A stretch of DNA of 64,000 nt, taken from positions 1 to 64,000 of the forward strand of contig JAEYRX010000043.1 of the NCBI GenBank assembly GCA_023435225.1, in the 5' to 3' direction. The stretch comes from Bacillota bacterium (GTDB lineage: Bacteria > Bacillota > UBA4882 > UBA8346). The position numbers and the translations under genes were made by a program. The notes under the pieces were generated by a model, which had not been told where the DNA came from, searched no databases, and was given only the letters and a program-made list of their open reading frames with translations. Position 1 is the stretch's first letter, and the number at the start of each line of letters is the position of its first letter. This document shows, piece by piece, positions 16,259 through 24,725 of the stretch.

Positions 16259-17254
16259 ATGTTTGATAAAAAATCAGTTTTAATTACCGGCGGGACGGGT
16301 TCTTTTGGACGGCAATGCGTCAAAACAATGCTTAACCGGTATAAGCCGAAACGGTTAATTGTCTTCTCCCGTGATGAGTTGAAACAATATGAGATGCAAC
16401 AAGAGTTCAAGGATCCGGCTATGCGTTATTTTTTAGGCGATGTCCGGGATGAGGAGCGTTTGGTTCAAGCGATGCAAGGAGTGGACTATGTAATCCATGC
16501 AGCAGCCTTGAAACAGGTACCGGCAGCCGAATACAATCCGATGGAGTTTATCAAGACGAATATCAACGGCTCCGAAAATGTAGTTAAAGCGGCGCTTCGG
16601 AATGAAGTGACCAAGGTAATGGCCATCTCCACCGATAAAGCTGTCAATCCCATTAATCTCTATGGAGCAACCAAGCTAGTGATGGAGAAGATCTTTATCG
16701 CCGGGAACAATATCGCCGGTGGCCACCGCACCAGGTTTTCAGTAGTGCGTTACGGCAATGTGGCCGGTTCCCGCGGTTCGGTTTTACCGCACTTTAGAAA
16801 ATTATTGGCTGAAGGAGCCGGTAAACTTCCGATTACCGATCCGCAGATGACTCGATTTTGGCTGACGATTGGCCAAGGGGTGGATTTTGCCTTGAAAAGT
16901 TTTGAAAGGATGCAAGGTGGAGAGGTATTTATCCCGAAAATCACTTCGATAAGAATAACCGATCTCGCCGAATCACTGTCGCCGGGAAAATCGGTAAAAG
17001 TAATAGGAATTCGACCGGGTGAGAAAATGCATGAAATTTTATGTCCTTCTGACCAAGCTCAGATTACTTTAGAATTTCCCGATCATTTTGTCATAAAGCC
17101 AACCATCAACTTTGTAGGGATGGTCAAATATGAAACGAATCCCTTGGGTGAAAAGGGGAAACCGGTGGCTGCCGGGTTTGAATATAGTTCGGGAACTAAT
17201 CCGGAGTTTTTAACGGTGGAACAGTTGAGGGCTATGAACGAGGAGTTAAAATGA
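16259..17254 (+). CDS. pseB: UDP-N-acetylglucosamine 4,6-dehydratase (inverting), PseB
   Basis: About 331 residues of the extended SDR family. Features are the NAD loop TGGTGSFGRQCV, FSRDELKQYEMQ (a PseB/FlaA1 signature), ALKQVPAAEYNPME, and the catalytic M/Y-K pair region YGATKLVMEKIF. PseB removes water from UDP-GlcNAc with C5 inversion, the first step of pseudaminic acid synthesis, in the cytoplasm. The start at 16259 follows AAAGGATG. An ATG at 16247 overlaps that site. The stop codon overlaps the pseC start, so the two are translationally coupled. Confidence 0.92.
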   Translation: MFDKKSVLITGGTGSFGRQCVKTMLNRYKPKRLIVFSRDELKQYEMQQEFKDPAMRYFLGDVRDEERLVQAMQGVDYVIHAAALKQVPAAEYNPMEFIKTNINGSENVVKAALRNEVTKVMAISTDKAVNPINLYGATKLVMEKIFIAGNNIAGGHRTRFSVVRYGNVAGSRGSVLPHFRKLLAEGAGKLPITDPQMTRFWLTIGQGVDFALKSFERMQGGEVFIPKITSIRITDLAESLSPGKSVKVIGIRPGEKMHEILCPSDQAQITLEFPDHFVIKPTINFVGMVKYETNPLGEKGKPVAAGFEYSSGTNPEFLTVEQLRAMNEELK

Positions 17255-18441
17255 TGATCCCTTATGCCCGGCAAAGCATTAGTGAAGAGGATATTGAAGC
17301 GATAGCAGCTGTTCTGAAATCGGACTGGCTGACTCAGGGACCGGCGATTGGACGGTTTGAAAAGGCCGTAGCCGAATATGCCGGAGCAAAATATGCAGTG
17401 GCAATCAGTAGCGCTACGGCAGCCTTACATATTGCTTGTTTATCATTGGGTTTGGGACTGGGAGATATCTTATGGACCTCACCCAATACTTTTGTGGCCT
17501 CTGCCAACTGTGGTCTTTATTGCGGAGCCTGGGTCGATTTCGTTGACATTGATCCCCGAAGTTACAATATCGGCATAGCTGCATTAGAAAAGAAATTGGA
17601 TGCTGCTGAAAAAGAGGGGAAACTTCCGAAAGTAGTAATTCCGGTTCATTTTGCCGGACAATCATGTGAGATGGCCAAAATCAGAGACTTGGCCAAACGT
17701 TATGGGTTTTATTTAATCGAAGATGCTTCCCATGCGATTGGCGGAATTTATCAAGGTAAGAAAGTAGGTTCCTGCGTTTATTCCGATTTAACAGTTTTCA
17801 GCTTTCATCCGGTTAAAATTATTACTACGGGAGAAGGCGGGATGGTTCTTACCAACCGGAAAGAGCTCTATCAAAAATTAATCAGATTACGATCTCATGG
17901 AATCACTCGGGACCCGGCCTTTATGACCAAAGAACCGGACGGGCCCTGGTATTATCAGCAAGTTGATCTGGGATTTAATTACCGGATGACGGATATCCAA
18001 GCGGCATTGGGCTTTAGCCAGCTGCAAAGGATTGCTGAATTCATCCGAAAACGGCGTTTATTGGCTGAACGTTACCATAAGATGCTGGAAGGTTTGCCGT
18101 TAACTTTACCTTGGCAGCATCCGGATACAGATTCGGCGTATCACCTTTATGTTATCAGGTTACAATTGGATAAAATCCGGAAAACTCACCGTCAAGTCTT
18201 TGAGGAGTTAAGAAAAAGAGGGATCGGGGTAAATTTACATTATATTCCGGTTCATACTCAGCCTTATTATCAAAGAATGGGTTTTAAGCAGGGAGATTTT
18301 CCGGAGGCCGAACGGTATTACAAGGAAGCAATCAGTTTACCTATGTACTATGGATTGAGCATCGCGGAACAAGATCAAGTGGCTGCCGCGCTTAGAGAAG
18401 TATTATTCGAAAAGAAACATTCGTTAACTAAAGTGGGGTAA
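17251..18441 (+). CDS. pseC: UDP-4-amino-4,6-dideoxy-N-acetyl-beta-L-altrosamine transaminase, PseC
   Basis: This 396-residue protein is a DegT/DnrJ/EryC1-type PLP aminotransferase. It shows LKSDWLTQGPAIGRFEKAVA, the phosphate-binding SSATAALHIA, and VFSFHPVKIITTGEGGM, in which the lysine after HPV should carry PLP. It aminates the PseB product at C4. It overlaps pseB by four bases. The next pseudaminic steps (acetyltransferase, PseG hydrolase) are not adjacent but lie 41 kb downstream at 59.1-60.8 kb. ATG at 17251 or 17254 are both possible. Confidence 0.92.
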   Translation: MMIPYARQSISEEDIEAIAAVLKSDWLTQGPAIGRFEKAVAEYAGAKYAVAISSATAALHIACLSLGLGLGDILWTSPNTFVASANCGLYCGAWVDFVDIDPRSYNIGIAALEKKLDAAEKEGKLPKVVIPVHFAGQSCEMAKIRDLAKRYGFYLIEDASHAIGGIYQGKKVGSCVYSDLTVFSFHPVKIITTGEGGMVLTNRKELYQKLIRLRSHGITRDPAFMTKEPDGPWYYQQVDLGFNYRMTDIQAALGFSQLQRIAEFIRKRRLLAERYHKMLEGLPLTLPWQHPDTDSAYHLYVIRLQLDKIRKTHRQVFEELRKRGIGVNLHYIPVHTQPYYQRMGFKQGDFPEAERYYKEAISLPMYYGLSIAEQDQVAAALREVLFEKKHSLTKVG

Positions 18442-18611
18442 AGATTTTCGCCTCACCCCCATAAGCTGCTGGAGTGGGATTTTTTATGGCACCGCGCCCC
18501 TCTCCTCCGGATGAATTTTCAGTTTGAAAGTTAAGAAGATGGGCAGTTCGGGATATTTTGCTTATAGAATTTTTTGGATTTTGCAAAAAAAGTATTACTC
18601 TAAAAGATATA

Positions 18612-18743
18612 TCTCCCGCTGAGGCGCAAAGGCGTTGAGTTTAAAAAACAAATCATTATTGGAAATCATAAAACATTTATTTTTCAATAGTGTTTTATTT
18701 GATATGTTTATCTTTCTCTGCGCCTTCGCGCCTCTGCGTGAGA
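18612..18743. repeat. class C palindromic repeat element (empty)
   Basis: The left arm (18612-18654, CCCGCTGAGGCGCAAAGGCG and on) is the inverted, slightly diverged copy of the right arm (18700-18743, CTGCGCCTTCGCGCCTCTGC and on). In the centre, ATAAAACA (18668-18675) pairs with TGTTTTAT (18691-18698). It lies in the spacer between pseC and the SpsF-like gene. The remainder of 18442-18805 shows no gene. Confidence 0.75.
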
Positions 18744-18805
18744 ATAAAATTAATTATTATTGATTAACAAACTATAATCATCATTAGCCAATAGCAGGTG
18801 TATAA

Positions 18806-19546
18806 ATGAAAACGGTAATAATTGTTCAAGCCCGGATGGCTTCTACCCGTTTGCCGGGGAAAATACTTAAGGAAGTTATGGGTAAAACCCTTCTGGAGTA
18901 TCAAATTGAGCGTTTGCACCGGGTGAGGCTGGTCGATCAAATAGTAATCGCCACTACCGACCAAATACAGGATCAACCGATAGTGGATCTCTGTATTAAA
19001 TTAAATGTCCCGCATTTTCGCGGCTCCGAAATGGACGTTTTAGAACGTTATTACGGTGCGTCGCTGCAATATAATGCCGATTCGATTGTAAGGGTTACTT
19101 CGGATTGCCCTTTGATAGATCCGGCGGTTATCGATCGGGTATTGGAATTTTATCAAAAACATCATGAAGAATATGACTATGTTACTAATACATTGGAGCC
19201 GGAACATACATACCCTCGGGGCATGGACACCGAAGTTTTTTCTTTTAGAGCGCTTCAGGAGGCGTACTTTGAGGCTACGGATCAACCGGAGCGGGAACAT
19301 GTTACCGTATTTATTAAACGGCGGCCGGAACGGTACCGCTTAGCTAATGTACCTTACTATCATAATTATAGCAACTATCGTTGGACGGTGGATACCCCGG
19401 AGGATTTTGAATTGATTTCCAAAATAATTAGTAATCTATGCCCGCTTAAACCATGCTTTACTTTAGAAGATTGTTTGGCTTTACTAAAAGAACATCCGGA
19501 GTGGACGAAGATCAACCGGAACATTATTCAGAAGAAAGTATTATAA
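18806..19546 (+). CDS. SpsF/PseF-like cytidylyltransferase
   Basis: This 246-residue protein has the nucleotidyltransferase signature VIIVQARMASTRLPGKILKE at the N-terminus, then RVTSDCPLIDP and YRWTVDTPEDFELI. That is the COG1861/SpsF type that activates nonulosonic acids, forming the CMP-sugar in Bacillus spore-coat and pseudaminic-type pathways. By position after pseB-pseC it is the likely PseF function. A second, NeuA-like cytidylyltransferase is at 39259. It begins with ATG after a weak AGCAGGTG site. Confidence 0.8.
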   Translation: MKTVIIVQARMASTRLPGKILKEVMGKTLLEYQIERLHRVRLVDQIVIATTDQIQDQPIVDLCIKLNVPHFRGSEMDVLERYYGASLQYNADSIVRVTSDCPLIDPAVIDRVLEFYQKHHEEYDYVTNTLEPEHTYPRGMDTEVFSFRALQEAYFEATDQPEREHVTVFIKRRPERYRLANVPYYHNYSNYRWTVDTPEDFELISKIISNLCPLKPCFTLEDCLALLKEHPEWTKINRNIIQKKVL

Positions 19547-19663
19547 AAATTCATTGAAATATTATATAACGAAAGCATAATCAATAATTATGTTAGAGAG
19601 AAAAAAATTAGGATACTAGTTAAACTACTAAACGTTGACAATATATCAGGAGTATTATCACAG

Positions 19664-20209
19664 ATGAAATAAAGCTTTATTCCTGGATCGAGATGGAGTT
19701 ATCAATATCGAGAAAGATTTTATACATAGAATTGAGGATTTTGAATTTTGTGACGGTATTTTTGAAACTTTGCGATATTTTCAGGGATTAGGATATTTGC
19801 TGATTATCATTACCAATCAATCAGGGATTGGCAGAGTTTTTTTAGTGAAACGGATTTCCAAAAATTAACTCAATGGATGTTACAACAATTTGCTCATAAT
19901 AACATTAACATCACCAAAGTATATTATTCACCATATCATCCCTTAAAGGGTATTGTGGAATATACAAAAAGAAAGCTTCTGCCGGAAACCTAATCCCGGT
20001 ATGATTTTAAAGGCACAGCAAGAATGGGATATTGATATATCCAGCTCTATTTTAGTTGGAGATAATGAAACGGATATCACCGCAGGAATAAATGCCGGGG
20101 TTAAATTGAACATTCTGATTGATAACAATCAGAGTTTAACTACCAAAGCTGATTTAGTAATTAAAAGTATTAAAGATTTAATCAATATTCCCTTTTTATC
20201 GGGAATTTA
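19664..20209 (+). pseudogene. gmhB: GmhB-like heptose bisphosphate phosphatase (HAD), broken by frameshifts
   Basis: The translation pieces together a histidinol-phosphatase/GmhB-type HAD protein: ALFLDRDGVIN (nucleophile motif) with ITNQSGIGR in one frame, then FFSETDFQKLTQW in another, then CRKPNPGMILKAQQ and SILVGDNETDITAG in a third. Three single-base indels separate them: at the AAA after the start (19667-19669), in seven T (19837-19843), and around 19960-19975 near AAAAAG. GmhB removes the C7 phosphate in ADP- or GDP-heptose synthesis, matching the HldE- and GmhA-like genes downstream. All indels lie in or near homopolymers, so assembly error is possible. Confidence 0.8.
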
Positions 20210-20265
20210 AATAGATACCATGCTGCTTCTACTGCTCCAATATCATATTAACATTAATTCCCCTC

Positions 20266-20292
20266 TAACAAAAATTCAAAAGTTACCGATAT
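20266..20292 (+). promoter_or_regulatory. candidate sigma-28 promoter before the HldE-like gene
   Basis: TAAC (20266-20269), exactly 15 bases, then ACCGATAT (20285-20292). Each box has one mismatch to TAAA and GCCGATAT. The gene start lies about 60 bases downstream, in a spacer without other signals. Confidence 0.55.
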
Positions 20293-20353
20293 ATAATAAT
20301 AATAATTGGTAGATTTATAGGAAACCCGGAATTCTCATATGGTGGTGTAATTA

Positions 20354-21907
20354 ATGCCCGATATTTATTCCAGTGACAAGATTATCAGCTTAAATGATTT
20401 TACAAGTATCCGAAAGGATTTGCGAAACCAAAAGTTAAAAGTAATCCACTGCCACGGCGTTTTTGATCTACTCCATCCCGGCCATATCGCACATCTAGAG
20501 GAAGCGAAATCCATTGGAGATGTGTTGGTGGTTTCAATTACTTCTGCTCCTTATGTCAATCGTGGTCCGGGGCGGCCGTTTTTTTCCGATGAATTGCGGA
20601 TGAAATCGTTGGCGGCACTTGCTTGTGTGGATTATGTGCTCCTGATTGAAGCGCCGACTGCTTTTGAGGTTGTCGATGTAGTACAACCGGATTATTATGT
20701 TAAAGGCAAAGAGTATGCCAATTTTCAAGATGATGTCACTGGGAATATTGATAAAGAAGCCGCTTTGGTCCGTTCGTATGGCGGCGATGTTTATTTTACT
20801 GATGGAGTGGTTTTCAGTTCCACCAAACTATTGAATGAAAACTTTAATGTCTTTCCACCCGGGGTCAGGGAGTTTGCCCAGGGTTTTGCCTTGCGTCACC
20901 CTTTTTCAGAGATTCGTGAAGTGATTGAAGCTTTAAGTCAAGTAAAAGTATTAGTCATCGGAGATATCATTATCGATGAATATTTATTCTGTGGGATTCA
21001 AGGCTTAACTTCGAAAGACAGGGCTTTATCAGCCCGTTATCAAAAAGAAGAGCTGTATTTAGGTGGGTCATTAGCGATTGCCCGGCATTTGGCTAACTTT
21101 TCCGACCAGGTGACGGTATGCGGTATTATGGGTGATGAAGGTAGGTTACATAGCCGGATCTTGAATGATCTTAGTGCTAAGATGCGTTTGGATCTTCTTT
21201 TTGACCCCGAGTTCCGTACGGTGATTAAGCGCCGTTTTGTAGCCAGGCGGGGGATCCGTAACGATTATGATAAGCTATTTTCCATCAATTATTTACCGGA
21301 TGATGAAGGTAATGAACGGGTTGATCGCCAAAGTTTTTATACCAAACTGGAACAGAATGTTGAAAATTATGATTTGGTAGTGGTGGCTGATTATGGACAT
21401 GGCTTGCTTGATGCGACAACCCTGAATATTATTCAATCCAAGGCTAAAGTTTTAGCGGTCAATTGTCAGACTAACTCTTCTAATTATGGGACCAATCTGA
21501 TTACCAAATACCGCCGGGCCGATTTATTTACCGTGGATGAGCGGGAGTTACGCTTGGCGATGGCCAATAGTACCCTACAAGTGGAACAGTTATTAAGAAA
21601 GCTTAAAAAACAGTTACAAGCCCGGATCGGTTGGGTGACACTAGGTTCTTTGGGAGCAGTAGTCATTAATGGATTACAGCATCCAATGCGGACTCCAGCC
21701 TTGACCTTGACGGTCCAGGATACAGTAGGCGCCGGTGACGCTTTTTTTGCTTTAGCTAGTCTTACCGCTCAACAAGGAGTATCCCCTGAAGTTAGTTCAT
21801 TTATAGGTAATATCGCCGGGGCTATGGCTGCCAATATTCTTGGGAATTCGCAGGCGGTGGAGAAAGGCGCGTTGTTAAAATTTGCTACAACGTTATTAAA
21901 ATTTTAG
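20354..21907 (+). CDS. bifunctional HldE-like protein in reversed order (nucleotidyltransferase then PfkB sugar kinase)
   Basis: This 517-residue protein has an N-terminal cytidylyltransferase-fold domain with the HxGH motif in HGVFDLLHPGHIAHLEEAK and a VKGKEY motif (residues 20-165). A PfkB-type sugar kinase follows (residues 195-510) with the anion-hole motif VQDTVGAGDAFFAL. Classical HldE has the kinase first. The pair would phosphorylate a heptose (or similar) at C1 and then activate it as a nucleotide sugar. The neighbours GmhA-like and broken gmhB support a heptose-type pathway; the real substrate is unproven. A small gap of 19 bases and GGAGG lead into the next gene. Confidence 0.82.
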   Translation: MPDIYSSDKIISLNDFTSIRKDLRNQKLKVIHCHGVFDLLHPGHIAHLEEAKSIGDVLVVSITSAPYVNRGPGRPFFSDELRMKSLAALACVDYVLLIEAPTAFEVVDVVQPDYYVKGKEYANFQDDVTGNIDKEAALVRSYGGDVYFTDGVVFSSTKLLNENFNVFPPGVREFAQGFALRHPFSEIREVIEALSQVKVLVIGDIIIDEYLFCGIQGLTSKDRALSARYQKEELYLGGSLAIARHLANFSDQVTVCGIMGDEGRLHSRILNDLSAKMRLDLLFDPEFRTVIKRRFVARRGIRNDYDKLFSINYLPDDEGNERVDRQSFYTKLEQNVENYDLVVVADYGHGLLDATTLNIIQSKAKVLAVNCQTNSSNYGTNLITKYRRADLFTVDERELRLAMANSTLQVEQLLRKLKKQLQARIGWVTLGSLGAVVINGLQHPMRTPALTLTVQDTVGAGDAFFALASLTAQQGVSPEVSSFIGNIAGAMAANILGNSQAVEKGALLKFATTLLKF

Positions 21908-21926
21908 TTATTTCATTGGAGGTAAC

Positions 21927-22499
21927 ATGTTCGCTGCATATTTGCAGGATCTGAAAGCAACACTGGATGCGATCGAATGTACATCAAAAAAGGGTTCACT
22001 CACGGTAACCAGTGCGATTCAGGAAATCGTTTCTCGCATTGGTAAATTGCGCGATGAGGGCAAAACAATGTTTTGGATTGGCAATGGCGGCAGTGCCGCT
22101 ATCGCTGTTCATTCTACCTTAGATTACTTTCGTACCGGAAATATCAAAACCCAAGCATTTTATGACGGGCCGATGATGACTTGTCTGGGGAATGATTTTG
22201 GGTATCAAACAGTATTTCAAAAGCCGGTTGAACTCTTTGCCAATCCCGGCGATATGCTTTTCGCCATCAGTAGCTCGGGCAAATCGGAGAATATTTTAAA
22301 CGCGGTGGAGGCTGCTCAAAAAAAACAATGTTATATTGTTACTTTATCTGGTTTTGGAGCCGATAACCCTTTACGCGCATTAGGTGATATCAACTTTTAC
22401 GTCCCACAAAATCATTACGGTTATGTGGAATTAACCCATGGAGTTTTATGTCATAGTTTTTTGGATCTGTATATGGCTAAGTTGAATGGAGGGAATTAA
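21927..22499 (+). CDS. GmhA-like SIS-domain sugar isomerase
   Basis: This 190-residue protein has one SIS domain: MFWIGNGGSAAIAVHSTLDY and SSSGKSENILNAVEAA are the sugar-phosphate binding loops. It ends with the ELTHGVLCHSFLDLYM helix seen in GmhA/DiaA proteins. GmhA converts sedoheptulose 7-phosphate to heptose 7-phosphate. Identity as GmhA rather than another SIS protein is supported by the HldE-like gene before it. The radical SAM gene starts two bases after the stop codon, so the two pathways are expressed together. Confidence 0.8.
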   Translation: MFAAYLQDLKATLDAIECTSKKGSLTVTSAIQEIVSRIGKLRDEGKTMFWIGNGGSAAIAVHSTLDYFRTGNIKTQAFYDGPMMTCLGNDFGYQTVFQKPVELFANPGDMLFAISSSGKSENILNAVEAAQKKQCYIVTLSGFGADNPLRALGDINFYVPQNHYGYVELTHGVLCHSFLDLYMAKLNGGN

Positions 22500-22501
22500 T
22501 A

Positions 22502-23566
22502 GTGGCAGACGAGTTGCGAATTGATTCCCATAAGCTGATATTTCATCCTCAGCGAGTAGCTGAGTGGCTTAAAGGTAAGAATATCTATCCATTGGAAGTA
22601 GAAATTGCGCCTTCGGGAGGATGCAATCATCGTTGCTTATTCTGCGCCCTCGACTATATGGAGTATAAACCGGTTCTATTGGAAAAAAAGTTGATCTTGA
22701 AAAATCTTAAGGAAATGGCGGAGAAAGGCTTAAAAAGCGTTATCTTTGCCGGTGAAGGAGAACCGTTATTAAATAAAAAAACTCCTGAAATTATCAATAC
22801 CACTAAAAGTTATGGAATTGACACGGCTATGTCGACGAATGGAGTTTTGCTGACGCGGGAAGTTACCGAAGAATGTCTTAAATCGCTTACTTGGATTAGA
22901 TTTAGTGTTAGCGCGGGAACCTCGGCGACATATGATTTAATTCATCGCGGCAAATCAGGCGATTTTGAAAAAGCGGTAGAAAATATTCGACAAGCCGTAG
23001 TTGTTAAGAAAAGCAGAAATCTTGATACTACCCTAGGGGTCCAGTTATTATTAATACCTGAAAACATTAAAGAAGTCGTAACTTTGGCAAAACTGCTTCG
23101 GGAAATCGGGGTTGATTATTTTACAGTCAAGCCTTTTTCCAAACATCCCAAAAGTAATTGTTCAATCGATTCGGAATTCAATTATCAAGATTATATTGAT
23201 CTGGAACGGCAATTAAATGAATTAGAGACGGATGCTTATCGGATTTATTTCAGAGAAAATTCCATGAAGAAAAAAGCCTCCGGCAAAATTTATGACAAAT
23301 GTTTTGGTTTGCCCTTCTTTACTTATATTGACGCCAATGGACAGGTTTGGCCTTGTATTGCGTTTCTCGGCGATAACGAGTTGTGTTTTGGAAGTTTAAA
23401 AGAGCTGAGTTTTGTGGAGATATGGGAAGGAAAGCGACGTACCGAAATTCTTGGGATATTTGATGCCATGGACATTAAAAAATGTAGGGAACTATGCAGA
23501 TTGGATGAGATTAATTCCTATCTTCATCAATTAAAACATCCAGGGGCGCATGTGAACTTTATTTAA
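22502..23566 (+). CDS. radical SAM protein with SPASM-like C-terminus (first of a pair)
   Basis: This 354-residue protein has the radical SAM cluster motif CNHRCLFC (about residue 41) and the GGE-like AGEGEPLLN. A C-terminal cysteine set (CFGLPFF, WPCIAF, CRELCRL) suggests an auxiliary iron-sulphur cluster. It begins DSHKLIFHPQRVAEWLKG and ends HVNFI. The next gene begins and ends the same way, so the two are paralogs with related roles. The reaction is unknown; context points to a nucleotide- or phospho-sugar. Its start is GTG. Confidence 0.8.
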   Translation: MADELRIDSHKLIFHPQRVAEWLKGKNIYPLEVEIAPSGGCNHRCLFCALDYMEYKPVLLEKKLILKNLKEMAEKGLKSVIFAGEGEPLLNKKTPEIINTTKSYGIDTAMSTNGVLLTREVTEECLKSLTWIRFSVSAGTSATYDLIHRGKSGDFEKAVENIRQAVVVKKSRNLDTTLGVQLLLIPENIKEVVTLAKLLREIGVDYFTVKPFSKHPKSNCSIDSEFNYQDYIDLERQLNELETDAYRIYFRENSMKKKASGKIYDKCFGLPFFTYIDANGQVWPCIAFLGDNELCFGSLKELSFVEIWEGKRRTEILGIFDAMDIKKCRELCRLDEINSYLHQLKHPGAHVNFI

Positions 23567-23600
23567 TATTGGTAAAATGAAGTAAAAGAGGAGATTGAAT

Positions 23601-24704
23601 ATGACAGCCTTGATTTTAGATGGGCATAAATTAGCATGGCATCATCAACGGGTAAAGGATTGGTTGGATGGAAAACGGATAGCCCCAATCACTATTGATT
23701 GCGCTTTAACACCGAAATGCACTTATCAGTGTAATTACTGTTATGGGCAGTTGCAACGCATGGATGATAAGGGTTTAAGCCAAGAACAATTTTTTCACTT
23801 CTTAGATGATGCGGCTGAGATTGGAGTAAAAGCCATTAGTCTAGTCAGTGATGGCGAAAGTACTTGCAGTCCGTTTTTGAATGAAGCGATTTTACATGGG
23901 TATCAAAATGGTTTGGATATGGCTCTTGGCACGAACGGATATCTTTTGAAAGATGAAGGGTTGGAAGGAATTTTACCCGCTCTAACTTATTTACGTTTCA
24001 ACATATCCGCCGGAGAAAGAAAACGATATGCTAAAATCCATGGTTGCTCCGAAAAATGCTATGATAAAGTAATTCAGACTATTCGTAAAGCCGTTGCGAT
24101 TAAAAAGCGGAAAAAACTACCTGTGACCTTGGGCTTGCAAATGGTATTAATGCCTGCATTTGCAGATCAAATTTTGCCCTTAACTAGATTAGGCGCTGAA
24201 CTTGGAGTGGACTATTTAGTCATCAAACATTGCAGTGACGATGAGAACGGCAGTTTAGGGGTTCATTACGAGGATTATCATCAACTTACCGATTTATTAA
24301 AAGAGGCTGAGGGATATAGCACTTCTGACTATTTGGTTCAAGTTAAATGGTCAAAAATTTTAACCGGCAGAAATCGATGTTACACGGCTTGTTACGGACC
24401 GCCTTTTATTTTACAATTGTCCGGTTCGGGCTTGGTAGCTCCTTGCGGGATGCTATTTAATGATAAATATCAGAAATATCATATTGGAAATATTAAGAAT
24501 GCTTCCTTTAAAGATATCTGGCAAAGCGAAAGATATTGGGAGGTAATGAGCCTTCTTAGTTCCGACAAATTTAATGCGATAAACGATTGCGGCACTTTAT
24601 GCTTGCAACATAAAGTGAATGAATATTTATGGAGCATTAAACAATCCGGGTTTACTCCAACCGAACCTACCGGAGCACCACCAATGCATCTTAATTTTAT
24701 CTGA
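23601..24704 (+). CDS. radical SAM protein with SPASM-like C-terminus (second of a pair)
   Basis: This protein of about 367 residues is a diverged paralog of the gene before it. It carries CTYQCNYC (about residue 36), SLVSDGEST in place of the usual GGEP stretch, and C-terminal cysteines (CYTACYGPPF, APCGMLF, CGTLCLQ). It starts LDGHKLAWHHQRVKDWLDG and ends HLNFI like its partner. The ATG at 23601 follows AGAGGAG. Two radical SAM enzymes of one family next to orphan TPP-dependent E1 subunits may carry out carbon-skeleton or deoxygenation chemistry on a sugar, but nothing in the sequence proves the substrate. Confidence 0.8.
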   Translation: MTALILDGHKLAWHHQRVKDWLDGKRIAPITIDCALTPKCTYQCNYCYGQLQRMDDKGLSQEQFFHFLDDAAEIGVKAISLVSDGESTCSPFLNEAILHGYQNGLDMALGTNGYLLKDEGLEGILPALTYLRFNISAGERKRYAKIHGCSEKCYDKVIQTIRKAVAIKKRKKLPVTLGLQMVLMPAFADQILPLTRLGAELGVDYLVIKHCSDDENGSLGVHYEDYHQLTDLLKEAEGYSTSDYLVQVKWSKILTGRNRCYTACYGPPFILQLSGSGLVAPCGMLFNDKYQKYHIGNIKNASFKDIWQSERYWEVMSLLSSDKFNAINDCGTLCLQHKVNEYLWSIKQSGFTPTEPTGAPPMHLNFI

Positions 24705-24725
24705 TATTTGAATAAGAGGAATAAC

